This document shows, piece after piece, positions 31,243 through 42,604 of a DNA stretch of 64,000 nucleotides. The stretch's first letter is position 1. Each line of letters starts with the position of its first letter. Under the pieces are notes generated by a model. The model searched no databases, was not told where the DNA came from, and saw nothing but the letters and a program-made list of their open reading frames with translations. Position numbers and translations under genes: made by a program. This stretch comes from Tetrapyrgos nigripes. Taxonomy: Eukaryota > Basidiomycota > Agaricomycetes > Agaricales > Campanellaceae. Location: assembly GCA_013368315.1 (NCBI GenBank), contig JAACJM010000319.1:18844-82843 (forward strand), in the 5' to 3' direction.

Positions 31243-32907
31243 ATGCCCGAGCCTCAGCCTCGGCCTTTGTCGACTGTCGAAGGCTTCTTCCTTGGTGGCC
31301 TTGCAGCTTGTGGAGCAGTATGGCTTTTTCTTCGCATTTTGTTGTTCGTCAGTGAGGGAGACCTTTGACTGAGTACTAACCAACAATCATGTCCCATCTC
31401 ACTGCACCGCTATAACAGGTTACAATATCTAACCCTGCTGAAGTCGCAAAGACTCGTTTACAGCTTCAAGGAGAGTTGGCGAAGGATGGAGGCATGAAAG
31501 TGTATAGGAATATGTTCGATGTACTTGGAAAGACATTTCGGAATGAGGGTATATGGGGTGTTCAGAAGGGGTTGGGGGGCCTGCGGTGAGTTGACCTGAT
31601 GCTTTAAATTAGTTCGTCTGGCATTAATGGGCTTTCTAACTTCATATAGTATCTATATCAGGTAAGGCTTCAAGTCAAGCACGGGCATTCGAAGATCTAA
31701 TGTCCTGCGCTCATGTCGATAACGACTCGGATGGCCAGCTTTTGGTGAACGGGGTTCAACTAGGTGCGTTCCTTCCTTCGAATTCTTGAACACTGGCCAA
31801 ACACTCCATCCTCTTCCTGACTCTAGGATTCTATGAACCGATGCGCCAACTTGTCAATCAAGCGGTGAATATTCCCAAAAATGAACAGAACGTGATTACA
31901 TCTGTAGTCGCAGGAGCTGCTACTGGCGCCATTGGTGGTGTGTAAGAATATTCTGCTAGGAGCATCCGGCTCTAAGGTTCCTTAAAATTAAAATTTAATT
32001 GTCTAGCGTCGATGGGTAACCCAATGTTTTTGATCAAAGCTCAGATGCAGGTTCGTTGTCGCTGTCGCCAAAGTTTACTGCGTCGAAATTAAAGTATATC
32101 GGAACAAGGCCTATTCTCCCGCTTTACCTGTAGGAACTCAACACTTGCACAAGAATTCTATTCAAGCCTTGACCGTGATCATTCATCAAGAGGGTCTCTG
32201 CGGACTGCTCCGTGGGATGAATGCTGCTGTGTTGAGGACGTCTATGGGGTCATTGGTAAGTAATCATAATGCAGAATCAGCTCAACTAGTACTTCAATCT
32301 GAGGAAGGATTAAACTGAGATATATTTATGTGGTCTTCTTATACTAGGTCCAAGTCCCCTCGTATATATGGGCAAACGCCGAAGAAGCAATTCATTGATC
32401 ATGGAATTCTTCCTGCCGATAGCTTTTGGACGTTTATGGCCAGTAGCTCCGTTTCTGGCCTCGTAGCGGTAAGTAGTAGAATGTTCGCTTTTTGTGATCT
32501 GTGGTTTGCTAACTACCAGTGGGATTCTGACAGCTGGCTGTGATGCAACCTACTGACACTGTATGTGTGTTTTACAATGGATAGCAGTGACTCACACTTA
32601 TGGCTGATGACCCCATTCAGGTCCTGACAAGGATGTATAATCAACCCACAAAGATGTTACCGAACGGGAAATACATCGGGGTGCTCTATAAAAATCCAAT
32701 AGACGCTCTGATCAAGATCTTTAAGATTGAAGGGCCCTTAGGATGGTATAAAGGTATGTATTAGTTTCTGTCCAGGAGCCCAGATCATTCATATGCAGGA
32801 CTTTTGCTCATTTTCTGAGGTTCACTCTGCACACGTAGGGGATTTTTGTTCTGTCCTTCGCTTTCACTAATGGAAATATTGTGCCCCTGGGATCTAGAAT
32901 CAAATGA
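31243..32907 (+). pseudogene. Mitochondrial oxaloacetate/sulfate carrier-like protein (OAC1/SLC25A34-35 type), frameshifted
   Basis: Inner-membrane carrier of the SLC25 family, six transmembrane helices in three repeats. Exons: 31243-31317 (MPEPQPRPLSTVEGFFLGGL), 31419-31585 (NPAEVAKTRLQLQGELAK, first carrier signature), a 12-bp exon at 31650-31661, 31739-31763, 31827-31937 (GFYEPMRQLVNQAV), 32007-32050 (NPMFLIKAQMQ, second signature), 32109-32255 (YSPALPVGTQH, GLLRGMNAAVLRTSMGSL), 32348-32468, 32534-32560 (AVMQPTDTVLTRMYNQ, third signature), 32621-32753 and a last exon from 32799. The motifs SPALPVGTQH and RTSMGS point to the OAC1 group. The phase does not close across the 12-bp exon (one base short), and the last exon needs an extra T to read AHFLRFTLHT. 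It therefore looks mutated. The 3' end abuts Gypsy-3 remains. Confidence 0.8.
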
Positions 32908-33430
32908 ACTGATCCTGATCAGGAACCTCTTCCACTGATGGGGGCGGTGCTACAGGGATTTGCAGTCGGCCACTCATCCAGTCGATCTGTGGGTTCATCT
33001 TATGCAACCAGGGAAGACCCAGGATGACATCTTCTCTGCCTAAGTCTGTAACCAGAAAATCTAGCCATGCCTCCTGTCCATCTGCTGTCATAGCTAGCTG
33101 GCAGAACCGATCTATATGCCCTGCTTGGTTAAGGGTCCCATCAATGTTGTAGACATCTAGAGGTTTACAGAGGGGATAGGTTTGGATTCAGTGCTGCTTT
33201 ACAAATGATTGTCCCAGGAACAGACCTGTAGCTCCACTGTCAACCATCACCACTACCACTGCCTCATTTTGTCTTCCTCAGATTTTCACACGTATATGGA
33301 AGTGAGAAGCACAAGATTCTATTTCAGGGATACTGGATATGGTACATGAGGGAATAGAATTGTACAAGGAACAAGAGAGCATGTAGGTAGTCAGGGGTGT
33401 TCGCACTGATATGCCGTACAAAATCACAGT
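32885..33430 (-). pseudogene. Gypsy-3 aspartic protease remnant
   Basis: On the minus strand the active-site motif VMVDSGATGLFLGQSFV lies at about 33240-33190. It is followed by YNIDGTLNQAGHIDRFCQLA and the second protease motif VILGLPWLHKMNPQIDW (about 33020-32965), ending VPDQDQFI near 32900. This is a retropepsin of a Gypsy family distinct from Gypsy-1/2. TGA codons interrupt the frame just before GRQNEAVV and after SFVKQH, both where arginine would fit. No reverse transcriptase follows. The carrier pseudogene begins instead, so the element is truncated here. Confidence 0.85.
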
Positions 33431-35026
33431 ATACATACTTGGATTTTGGTTCATAATATCAGTTTTGATGTTCTTTTAAGGGAATAAGAGGACTAGGGTA
33501 AGCCCTGAACTGCTAGTTAATACCTAGCGGGACTAAGAAAACAACGGTACAATAATATTAAGTGCTTACGAATGGAGAAACAACTCATTCTAAGTACTAT
33601 GATAGATATGTATGAGTTGGGAGTTATAATAGCAGACCCACCAAATGATAAAGATAGTCTATAAAGGCTTTCAAATCCTATTATAATGACTAGAACTGCT
33701 AGCGTGATCCAAAGGGACAGTGAAATGCGAGGTAGCCCCTATTCACGGGCATAGGAACGCGTAAGCAACACAATCCTCAGCCAAAAGGTCACTCGGAGAA
33801 GACAGTGCTAAGATCGGACATGCGGACAATCACACTAGGTCTAGATCTATGTATCGATAAAACCCGTAGTACTAAAACGGCTTCGAGGGAATCTTAAGTA
33901 TCTGTAAAAGGTACATATGGACAAAAGTAGGACAAAGTATATATGTACAGGATCCCAGAGAGTTCAGGGGATAGTGGACAGGTATCTCTACACAGAGATA
34001 TGAGGGACAGAAGTGCTAAGTCACAATACATCCGAATGATCAGAATACAACCCAAACAGGTAACGTTATTTCTGGATAAGGATAAATCCGTCAGTAATCG
34101 TCTAGCTAGGCATTGAAAGCATTGAGGAAGGAATAAGTATGCAAACGGGACTGCAGAAGAGCTGGACTCGTATGTAGGACTCAGTAGTAGACTGCAAATA
34201 AAGCAAGATCGGAGAAAAAGGGAAAGGAACACTGAATGGAATAAAGAAACTACGAGAAAACCCTATGCCCCTAGCGTAAGGACGTGTATGAAGGACCTAG
34301 CAGTCATAAGTGGAGCGTTCTGAGTCATAGATGTGATGCTCACTAACCAGGATGGTACACGAAAACACCAGATGGCTTACAAAGGGAACTGAAGAAAGTT
34401 CCTATGAATATTTAGATAATATTGCACAGTTTCTGTATACCCTAATAAGCAAGTCTTTACTTACAAGGAAATAGGTAGAACTCGCTAGCGGACTTTTCGA
34501 TTTGTTTTATATTTTCTCTACATACCTTTTAGCGGACCTTGAAAAGAAATAGGTAACTGTATAGTTGTAACTGCGATATTACAAGTAGCTACCCAAGCCA
34601 CGTACTGTAGAGTATCGGATCTTGCTAGCAATAGTAGAGGACATGAAACACAGACTAAAGCTTCTAAACAAACTTAACTGCACTCGCTACGAGTATAAAC
34701 ATTGTGTTGGAGATAATAGAGTTTTAAAATTGAACATCTTTGGGGTTATAACTGTGATCTTTGTGTTGACCTTCTGGTCTAATAAGTGTTGATTTTAAGG
34801 CAACTGTGGCCTACAAGTGTTTGATTTTAGGGACTCATTGATCCCCTTGGTGTTAAACTTGTGTTTATTGTGTCATGCGCTAAGCGCTAACTTCATTGAA
34901 AAACCTTAATCAAAAGTACTTATAGTACAAGTAAACTGGGAGTTTGACTACTCTGACTACTCGTAACACTCGTCGCATTTACATTTGTATACGGTTTTGT
35001 GTTTGGGTGCAGTTCCTAGCGCTTAA
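33431..35026. mobile_element. Unclassified 1.6-kb insertion splitting Gypsy-3 gag from protease
   Basis: Gag and protease of Gypsy-3 should be near-contiguous, but about 1.6 kb of non-coding AT-rich DNA separates them. Its left part (33490-33780) is dispersed repeat A, also found at 1693-1980. No open frame longer than about 110 codons and no target duplication were recognised. A solo LTR or a non-autonomous element is likely, and the exact ends are unknown. Confidence 0.5.
33490..33780 (+). repeat. Dispersed repeat A, copy 2
   Basis: Same-orientation match to 1693-1980. It contains 'gaactgctagttaa', 'ggtacaataatatt', 'ctcattctaagtac' and 'agcagacccacc'. Divergence is substantial, so the copies are not recent. 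Confidence 0.6.
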
Positions 35027-36270
35027 TTACAAAAACCACCTATTAGTGCTGTGGTGGGAATGGACACCCATTTCAAAAACCCTGTTGGTTAGCAATGTTA
35101 CAGAGTAAGGCATTTTGACCAGTGATAGATTTTTGCAAGGCAGTAAGCACAGACGGCAATTCAGTGGATGAGGAAGCAGCGACAGTAGCAGCAGGGGCGA
35201 GAGTAGAGGTAGAAGGCAGTGGGTCATCAGGGAAGAGACTAAAAGAGTCACTCCTAGTGGCAGCCACATGCTGTCTGCTTCGGCCTCCTCCTCTGGGTCG
35301 ACCCATGTATTGGTCCTGACAGACGGAAGAGTGATGACCCATCCTCTCACAGTATTTGCACTTGTCACATCCATGGTTCCCATCTCATTTCAGGTGATCC
35401 TTGGAACTGCAGCTGTAGCAGTGCCCCTGCATCGCCTTCTGATAGTCCATGAAGGTGCGTCTGTTACCCTGGGAACGCTCAGTGTGGGAGGTGTCAATAT
35501 CCATGGCATTAGGGTCTCATGCAGAGGAGAATTTGGAGAGGGATGGGGTAAGGCCAGTGACCGGTTTTCCTATGAATTCTGCTAGGGTCTGTTCCACATG
35601 AAGTGCTCGGTTGATCAGCTCATCTAGGCTTTTAGGGGCCTCCTTCTGTCCTAGCTCCACATTTGCTAATGGGAACAATAGGTCTTTATGAAGGCGCTTC
35701 CAGAACTTGTACTGGAGGTCCTGATCTGAGAACCCAGTCTTCTCCACCCACATCTTGAAAATCTGAGAGAACTCTGCGACTGTTTTATCTCCCTGCTTCA
35801 ATGCCTCAAGCTTGTTCTTGGCCAGCTGTTGCTTGTTTGCTACCCCAAATCAAACCTTTAGTGCGTGGGTGAAGTTGTCCCGGTTCCCTTCCCAGGGAAA
35901 GACTGCTCCAGCTTCTTCTGCTCTGACTCTGCTGATGTGACAAGCATACTCTGTGGCCCATTCTGCAGCGGATCCCTCCATCATAAGGAGTGCTTCTGCA
36001 ATACACTTCCGTGGGTCGAGTTTCCCATTATCGAGTTTGAGCTGTTTCTGTTCTCCAGCCCAGAGAATGAAGAGAGATATGAATGAGTCGAGTTTGGCTG
36101 GCTCGCCTTTGAATGGGGCAGGTTTGGGAGTTTTGTCTGAGGATTCATGGGTAGGCCTATTGATCAAATTGGTGATTGCCTGTTGCAGTTGGTTCTGGTT
36201 GTTAGAGCCTGAAGGAGATTTTCAAGGGCAGCAGAGGACATGTCGACATCAGTGATTGGGGAGGCAACAG
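35027..36270 (-). pseudogene. Gypsy-3 gag remnant
   Basis: The minus strand reads INRPTHESSDKTPKPAPFKG, then the capsid-type domain (KLDSFISLFILWAGEQKQ, MEGSAAEWATEYA, KTVAEFSQIFKMWVEKTGFS), then basic and Q/S-rich sequence, a double zinc-knuckle region (CYSC...H, CKYCERMGHHSSVC) and RPRGGGRSRQH. TGA codons break the frame after THALKV, after KFSSA and after DHLK. In each case the frame resumes in phase, and an arginine CGA codon would fit. The initiator region near 36270 (MSSAALENLL) is out of phase with the body by one base. Gypsy-2 sequence begins at 36477, so Gypsy-2 may have inserted into the 5' part of this element. Confidence 0.85.
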
Positions 36271-36476
36271 GACTGAGTGGGGCTGGTGACACAGGACAAG
36301 GGGATGGATTGTGTGTGATCATAGGACTGGGACAGGCTGTTGGTATGGCAGAAGGTGGAATGGATAGCAGGAGCGGAGTGTGAGTGAGGTCTGGCGACAG
36401 AACAGTGGAGATACTGAATTCAGGACCAGAGAATGGCAGGTGGCTGAAGGCAAGACATATGAAGGAGTGGAGTAGG

Positions 36477-37003
36477 TGTCAAGAACGTTGTCACTTAGCA
36501 AAACCACCCAAGTCACACAGTGATCGAGATAGATTCAACGAGTTACAATGAGACGAGATAGAGAGAAAGTGATGGGGAAGAGGAAAGATCGAGTAGCTGA
36601 CTATGCTCGACACTGCACTGTACTAGGAGCGGAGTGGAGACGAAGTGAACAGACTAAGGAACCTAGCTACGAGATCTACGATATATATAGAAGAGAAGTG
36701 AATATGTGGGAATGTCCATGGAGATAAAGTAAACGGAGAAGTGAGTCATAGATTAAAGAGGAGTTTAGGAATCGGAGGAGATAAGAATGTGAGTCAGGTA
36801 AAGAAGTAAATATGTGGGAATGTCCATGGAGATAAAGTAAACGGAGAAGTGAGTCATAGATTAAAGAGACGATGATGAGAAGTAATTAGTGTTTATGGGT
36901 TTATGGAAGGTGATAGAATGGTGAACAAAGGTGAATAGATAGTAGAAGGGAAAAAAGAGGGAAGTGAAGGGGGAAATGAAGGAGATGGAGGCGATTCATG
37001 ACA
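36477..37003 (-). repeat. Gypsy-2 3' LTR with internal duplication
   Basis: Bounded by TGTCA and TGACA, 527 bp long. It is 53 bp longer than the Gypsy-1 LTR because the segment containing 'aatatgtgggaatgtcca' and 'gagaagtgagtcatag' occurs twice (from 36701 and 36809). The rest aligns readily with Gypsy-1. Confidence 0.9.
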
Positions 37004-37014
37004 CTACCCCCCTT

Positions 37015-37554
37015 TTAGGTCGAGCTTTCGCCGGAGCTCGGAAGCCAACTGGTCCACTGCTTTGTCCACTGCTTCTTTATTTCTTTGTCTAAGCCACGTA
37101 TAGTCGGCCAAGTCTCTGGTAAGTCGTGGGGAAAGTTACCCCATCCTGTTAAGGCCGACTCGCGTCCTTCCCATCCTCCTACCCATGCGCCCCATCCATC
37201 GTGGTTGGTGACGTTTGCTGTGCCCCACCCAGCGTCGTCGTCGTTGTCTAACTCTATGGTCCCCCCCCATGCGCTCGCATCCCCCCATCCTAGGTTGTTT
37301 CGTTCGTTGAGCCGCAGACTGGGTCGGTAGGTGATACATCTTGACCGGTGTCCCTCCCCCATCCGACACCGTTTTGTTGAGTCCTGTCCTGGCCAAATGC
37401 ACTGGTTGCATCCGCTGTGTCTCCCTGCATGTCCTTCGTCCAACCTACAGCGCCGGCCTGAACGTTGGCCGTATCTGCAGCGTCCGGTGTTGTCCGTTAA
37501 TGGGTCGATCGTTGTGGTGGTGGTTGAGACAGTGATAGTGATAGGGGTGGTCAT
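37015..37554 (-). CDS. Gypsy-2 accessory protein: double Cys/His module plus GW/WG repeats
   Basis: A 179-codon homologue of the Gypsy-1 accessory gene, starting MTTPITITVSTT and ending LPSSGESST just before the LTR. Both metal-binding-like modules are unchanged in all cysteines and histidines (CRYGQRSGRRCRLDEGH, CIWPGQDSTKRCRMGEGH). The GW/WG motifs keep their positions (LGWGD, AWGGT, AGWGT, DGWGAW, GGWEG, TGWGNF), while the linkers between them vary (IELDNDDD against IQLSDDDNN). There is no stop or frameshift, although pol in the same element has a stop, a frameshift and a large deletion. Conservation of spacing and key residues suggests that selection acted on this protein in the family. 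A database-scale comparison is needed to prove it. Confidence 0.8.
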   Translation of the reverse strand: MTTPITITVSTTTTTIDPLTDNTGRCRYGQRSGRRCRLDEGHAGRHSGCNQCIWPGQDSTKRCRMGEGHRSRCITYRPSLRLNERNNLGWGDASAWGGTIELDNDDDAGWGTANVTNHDGWGAWVGGWEGRESALTGWGNFPHDLPETWPTIRGLDKEIKKQWTKQWTSWLPSSGESST

Positions 37555-37642
37555 GATGGAATGTGATATGAGGACAAGGAGGTGTTTTTGGTAGGATATG
37601 GTTGAGTTCTGTTCTATCGTTTGGGTTCGATGTAGTTGGCTT

Positions 37643-40600
37643 TTAACGAGTTCGTATCCGCAGCAGTGCGGGGCGGCCAAGTTCGTGATAGAATGTGACA
37701 GTAGATGCCGTTAGTGTCGGTAAGCTCGGGGATGTCGGTAATTTCAATTTGTAGTTAACCTGGCTGATTACTTCAATGATCTCGAATGGACCATGACGAC
37801 GATCGGACAACTTAGCTTTTGGTCTCGTTGTCTTCAGGTTTTTTCCATCGAGTAGCACCCTATCTCCGATTTTGTACCCGGTCCAAGGAATGGAGTGGTT
37901 GCCATGTTGTGCTTTCATCGTTTCGGCGGCCGACGTCAAGCTTGCTTTGAGTTCGTCCCTGAGTTGGTTGAGGTTCTCGAGTCGTTCCTCTACTGTCGGT
38001 AGGTTAGAGGTTGGATTAAATGATGGGAAGAAGCATGGTTGGTATCCGTGTAAGAGTTCGAAGGGGGATTTTCCTGTTGCCGAATGTATTCTAGTGTTAT
38101 GGCTGAATTCGGCGTATGGTAGATAGTCTACCCAATCTTCTTGTCGATAGTTGCAAAAGATCCGTAGGAACTGTTCCAACTCCTGATTGTATCGCTCAGA
38201 TTCCCCGTCGGTCTGTGGATGATAAGCGGTACTAAGGGCCGAAGTGATCCCTAACTTCTCATGGACCGCGGCCATAACCTTGCTAGCGAACTGCGGACCC
38301 CGGTCTGATATCATCTTGTCCCATAACCCGTATCGTCGCCAAGTGTTGTCGAGTAGTAGATTCACCGTCCCGTCACTGTCAATTGTTTTCGTACACGGTG
38401 ATATGATGACCGTCTTTGTTGACTTGTCAACTGTGACGTGGATTGCATTGAATCCCTTGCATTCGGGGAGATCCGTGATGAAGTCAGTGGTGATAGTTCC
38501 AAATGGACGCTCTGGGATCTCGGTGGGAATCAAGGGGATCCGGGTGGGATGGTTGTTGGTTTTCGTTGCTTGGCATTTGGCGCAGCCAGTTACGTAGTCC
38601 TTGACGAAGACTGACATTCCTGGCCACCAAAATTTCCTGCTGACTAGTTCGTAAGTTTTGTATCGTCCGGGGTGTCCCGTTGCCAGGGAGTCATGGTGTA
38701 GTTTTACGATGTCTCGTCGGAGGTCGTTGTCTGCTGGCACGTAAATCATTCCCCGGAATAAGACGATCCCATCTTCGTAATTCCATTCCTGCAGGTTTTT
38801 TACCAGCGAACGTGGTCCGTTTCGTAGGATGACATCCAAGGCACTCACTACTTCTAGGTCCTTCTTGGGGCATTCCTTGATTCGCCTTCGTAGTTCTACA
38901 TCTCCTATGGCTGTTACTGTTCCTTGTCTAGTTGCTCGGATCCGGAAGAATTTAGGATCGAGAAGGATTCTGTTGGTGTTATCGTTCTCGGTCCCGAGTT
39001 TGTGGTCTGGTCGTCTAGATAACGGGTCAGCTTTATTCAGACTTCCGGGTTTATGTTGGAGGGAGAACTCAAATCGTGTTAGGAACAACGCCCATCGTGC
39101 CTGTCGTCGACTGAGTTTTTGGGCGGTCTGGAAATATTCCAAGTTCCGGTGGTCGGTGAAAATTTCGATAGAGTGGGGGGCTCCCTCCAAATAGTGCCTC
39201 CATGCTTCCAGTGCACATATGATTGCCAGTAGTTCCTTGTCGTGGATGTCGTAGTTTCGTTCGGTTTCTGAGAGGGATTTGGAGATGTAGGCGACTGGGT
39301 GCCATCGATTGTCTTCCCCGGTTTGCATAAGTATTCCCCCCGTTGCGTAGTCTGATGCGTCTACTTCCACTCGGTATGGTTTCGTGTAATCTGGCATCAG
39401 TAGAACGGGTTTCGATGTGAAGGCTGTTTTGAGGGATTGGAATGCTTTTTCGGTCTCTGTTCCCCAGTTCCAGTGGTTGTCCTTCCTTGTCAGGTCGAAG
39501 AGAGGACGGGCGATCTTTTAAAAGTCCTTGATGAAGCGTCTGTAGAAGTTTCCGAATCCTAAGAACGCCTGAACTTCCTTTACTGTTTTTGGAGTTGGCC
39601 AGTTGAGTACTCCTTCCACCTTAACTGGGTCCATTGATAGAGTGTCGTGAGAGACAATCAGTCCCAGAAAGTCGACTTTGTCTGCTTCGAACATGCATTT
39701 TTCAGGTTTGGCGTATAGGTCGTTGTCCCGTAGTCGTCGTAGGACTGTTCGGACTAGTTCTCGGTGTTCGTCTAGGTCACGAGTGAATATTAAAATATCA
39801 TCCATATAGACAACGATCTTCCCTTGGTCAATGAGATCCTTGAAGATAGTGTTCATCATCGCCTGGAAGGTCGCCGGTGAGTTCATTAATCCAAAAAACA
39901 TGACTGTTGGTTCGAATAGTCCGCGGTTGGTTTTGAAGGCGGCTTTCCATTCGTCCCCTTCCTTGATACGGATATTGTTATACCCCCACCGTAGGTCGAT
40001 TTTACTGAACACGTATGCGTTTTTGAGTTTATCGATCAATTCTGGGATGAGGGGTAATGGATATGCGTTTTTCACGGTGCCCTTGTTGAGCGCTCTGTAA
40101 TCCTGTACTGGGCGTAGTTTCCCATCCTTTTTCTTTACAAAGAAGAAGGGACTTGCCATTGGTGATTTCAATGGTTTAATGTATCCTTTTTCGAGGTTCT
40201 CGGTCAAGAAGGAATCGAGTTCGGATTGTTCGTTTGGAGAGAGAGGGTACGTTTTACATGCGCGTGGTTGGAAGCCGTCTTGTAGTTCGATCGCGTGATC
40301 CCAATTGCTTCGTTGGGGCAGGCGTTCTGAAGTCTTTTTGTCAAACACTGATAAGTATTCATGGGTATTTGTTCTTGCAACGAGGCTGCTGAGTTCGTGG
40401 ATTTGTTTTCAGTGTTTTGTAGCGCTTTGGTAAAGGCAGCTCGGATACTTAGCTTGGTATCTGATAAGCCTTCATCAGGGTCGGTGGGGGTGTCTAGGTA
40501 TTCCATGACGAGTTCACTCCATTGCCCTGGAACATTCCATTGTCTGGTCGTGTCTTCTGAGGAAAGCATTGCTCCTAAGTCGATCCGTTGTAATCGGATC

Positions 40601-41589
40601 TTCTTAGGTCGTTGTGATTGACGTTGTCCCGCTATCTTGGGTTGTGGCGTTGTTTTGTGGGGACCCACGATGTCTTTGAATAACACTTGGTAGTCTCGGT
40701 GGTATGTTCTAGGGTCGATTATTTCGGGTTTGTTCATTCTCGGAGGAGAGGTTTTGGACTTAGCTTTGGTTTTTACTGGGGTTTTTTCCAGTGTACAAGC
40801 GCTGGGGCATCGCGTTAGGTTGATTTCCGATGTTGTCCAGTCAATCTCCGGGTTGTGGTGTCGTAACCAATCGGTACCCAGAATGATGTCACGATCTCCA
40901 ATATCCGTGATGTAAAATTCGGCGGTTTCCTCGTGATAGGATTGGTGATCTGGGGTATAGATCCGTAGTTTTTGGATGGTGTGATGTTTTACCCATCCCA
41001 TTACGTTTTCGGATCCATCGACGTTTCGAACTGGAAATGGTTTTTCTAGGGGGATGCGACTGAGATGATGTTTTTGGGCGAAGGTGTTATTAATGATGAT
41101 CCCTTCTGCTCCACTGTCTAGTAGAGCGATTGCATCGATTTTTCGTCCAGTTATTTTTCCAATCAATTCGGTTTTAAGCTCTATTGATGGGGTCTGTTGA
41201 TTTCGAGTGATTGCCGTGATTCTTAATTCAGATAGGGATCGTGGCTTACGAAAGGGTATAGGGCTCATGTATTGCCTGTGTTTTACTGGTATGTATGTCC
41301 ATGTTCCTCCTCCTGACGACGTAGCAGGGGAGGTATTCAAAAATCCGCTTCTGTTACGAACTTCTTTAGTAGCCCTTCTTTTTCCTCTCCTGATAATGCT
41401 CCGATTCTGGCTGTGAGTTCCGAGATGTTGTCTGCGGTAGTGTTGGCCTTGGACTCCGAGGTCTCTGGGGTGACTGCGGTTTGCTTTATAGAGGGTCTCC
41501 AGGTCGTGTTGTTGGGAGTGATCTGAGGTGTAGAAGGGAACGTAGGACAATCGTTGCCCATATGGCCCAGCCCTCGACACCTGAAGCAA
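37643..41589 (-). pseudogene. Gypsy-2 pol remnant lacking chromodomain
   Basis: The protease (LLDSGAEGIIINN) is in the first segment (41589-40365), whose start overlaps the end of gag in the -1 frame. A 10-bp deletion between direct repeats 'atacc' near 40364 shifts phase just before the [16 protein letters not shown] region. Reverse transcriptase (YMDDIL near 39800) ends at TAA 39518-39520, right after YRRFIKDF. RNase H and integrase (TTDFITDLP, SDRGPQFAS, SERYNQELEQF) then run on in the same frame. Integrase stops matching Gypsy-1 at NYKLKLPT. About 278 bp that would encode the chromodomain are missing at about 37735, and the frame finishes in normally untranslated sequence. Confidence 0.93.
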
Positions 41590-42604
41590 CGTCCTTCCTT
41601 TCTCATCTTTTCTCTTTCTTGGGGAGTCAGTTTCGGTGGGTATTTAGTAATTGAAGATGCACCTGGGACGTTGTCTTGGAGGGCATTTACTTCTATGCTT
41701 CTCGTTCGACCACTTCTTGTACTCTGTGACCCCTTTCCTGGCTGTCCTTCCTCCCTTCGAGGTTTACTCCATGAGTTTTTCTCTTCCTGCCTTTCTAACC
41801 AAATCATGTGTTGTTTTACCGCTGCTTTCTGTAATGCCGCGAGATTTCTGGGTTGAGTGGGTAGGTAGGAAATTCGATCTACCAATCCTCGGGGGAGTCC
41901 TTTTCGATACCATTTCATTAACGCCTTATCGTTATAGCCAGTATCGTCAGCGTATCGTTTGAATTGGGAGTTGTACTTATCTATGTCAGCCAGAGCTCCT
42001 TCCATCCTGATGTGTTCTATCTTGGTTTGGGCCTGGGTTTCCCGAGCTGAGGGTTTGAAATCCCGCAGGAATTCTCGCTTTACTTCGTATAGAGTCCAAA
42101 GCTTCTTCTTCGTTTCTGGTTTCGAAGCGGGGGAGTCCTCGTCGGTACTCATATATTCCTCGTCACTATCACTAAAGTCGTCTTCTTCTTCAAAGACCTT
42201 CTTCATCATACTGCGCGCCCATCGTTTCGCTTCATCTCCTGAGAACAGCGTGAGGAAGAACGATATTTTTTCGTCTTCGGTAGGGTAGACTTGATCGTTG
42301 AGCTGGAGGTAGTTGTTAAATTCGGCCATCCAATCTTTTGTTTGGTTCCGGTCTCCTGTGAACTTTTCTGGCTTTACTCCACGTTCCTTGGTAGTTGTAT
42401 TAGGAAAGACCGAGGACTGAGCGTCCTGAGCTTCGTCGTCGGGTGGTGCGGTGTCTTGAGGGGCTCGAGTTCCTCCCGCAGCAGCGGTGGCCGAGTCAGG
42501 GTTTTCAGACATTCTGAGAGCGGCGTGAATAGAGTGGAAATCGATTGGGAGTGTGGGGTTGATTGAGATGGGTTCCTGGACTGCACTAGGAGTGCTGTCC
42601 GTCA
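41337..42604 (-). pseudogene. Gypsy-2 gag, 5'-truncated
   Basis: Reads the Gypsy-1-like Gag without internal stops: SINPTLPIDFHSIHAALRMS, ERGVKPEKFTGDRNQTKDW, FLRDFKPSARE and the knuckle CFRCRGLGHMGNDC, ending EADF at a stop preceded by TTTTT. The upstream open codons to 42719 (MISSFYLCRALWYYSSL) are not element-derived, so the apparent start is fortuitous. This better-preserved gag shows that TGA 16533 in Gypsy-1 replaced an arginine codon (CGT here). Confidence 0.9.

Larger units (their letters stand above)
36477..42604 (-). mobile_element. Gypsy-2: 5'-truncated relative of Gypsy-1
   Basis: Roughly 6.1 kb in reverse orientation. It keeps the 3' LTR, the accessory GW-repeat gene, pol and most of gag, all clearly homologous to Gypsy-1. 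Homology ends at about 42604, within the linker upstream of the Gag domain (LTDSTPSAVQEP aligned to PTDSTPSAAQEP), so the 5' LTR and roughly the first 900 bp are missing. It carries a 10-bp deletion in pol, one TAA in reverse transcriptase/RNase H and a deletion removing the chromodomain. At four sites where Gypsy-1 has TGA in pol it retains CGA. Confidence 0.93.
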
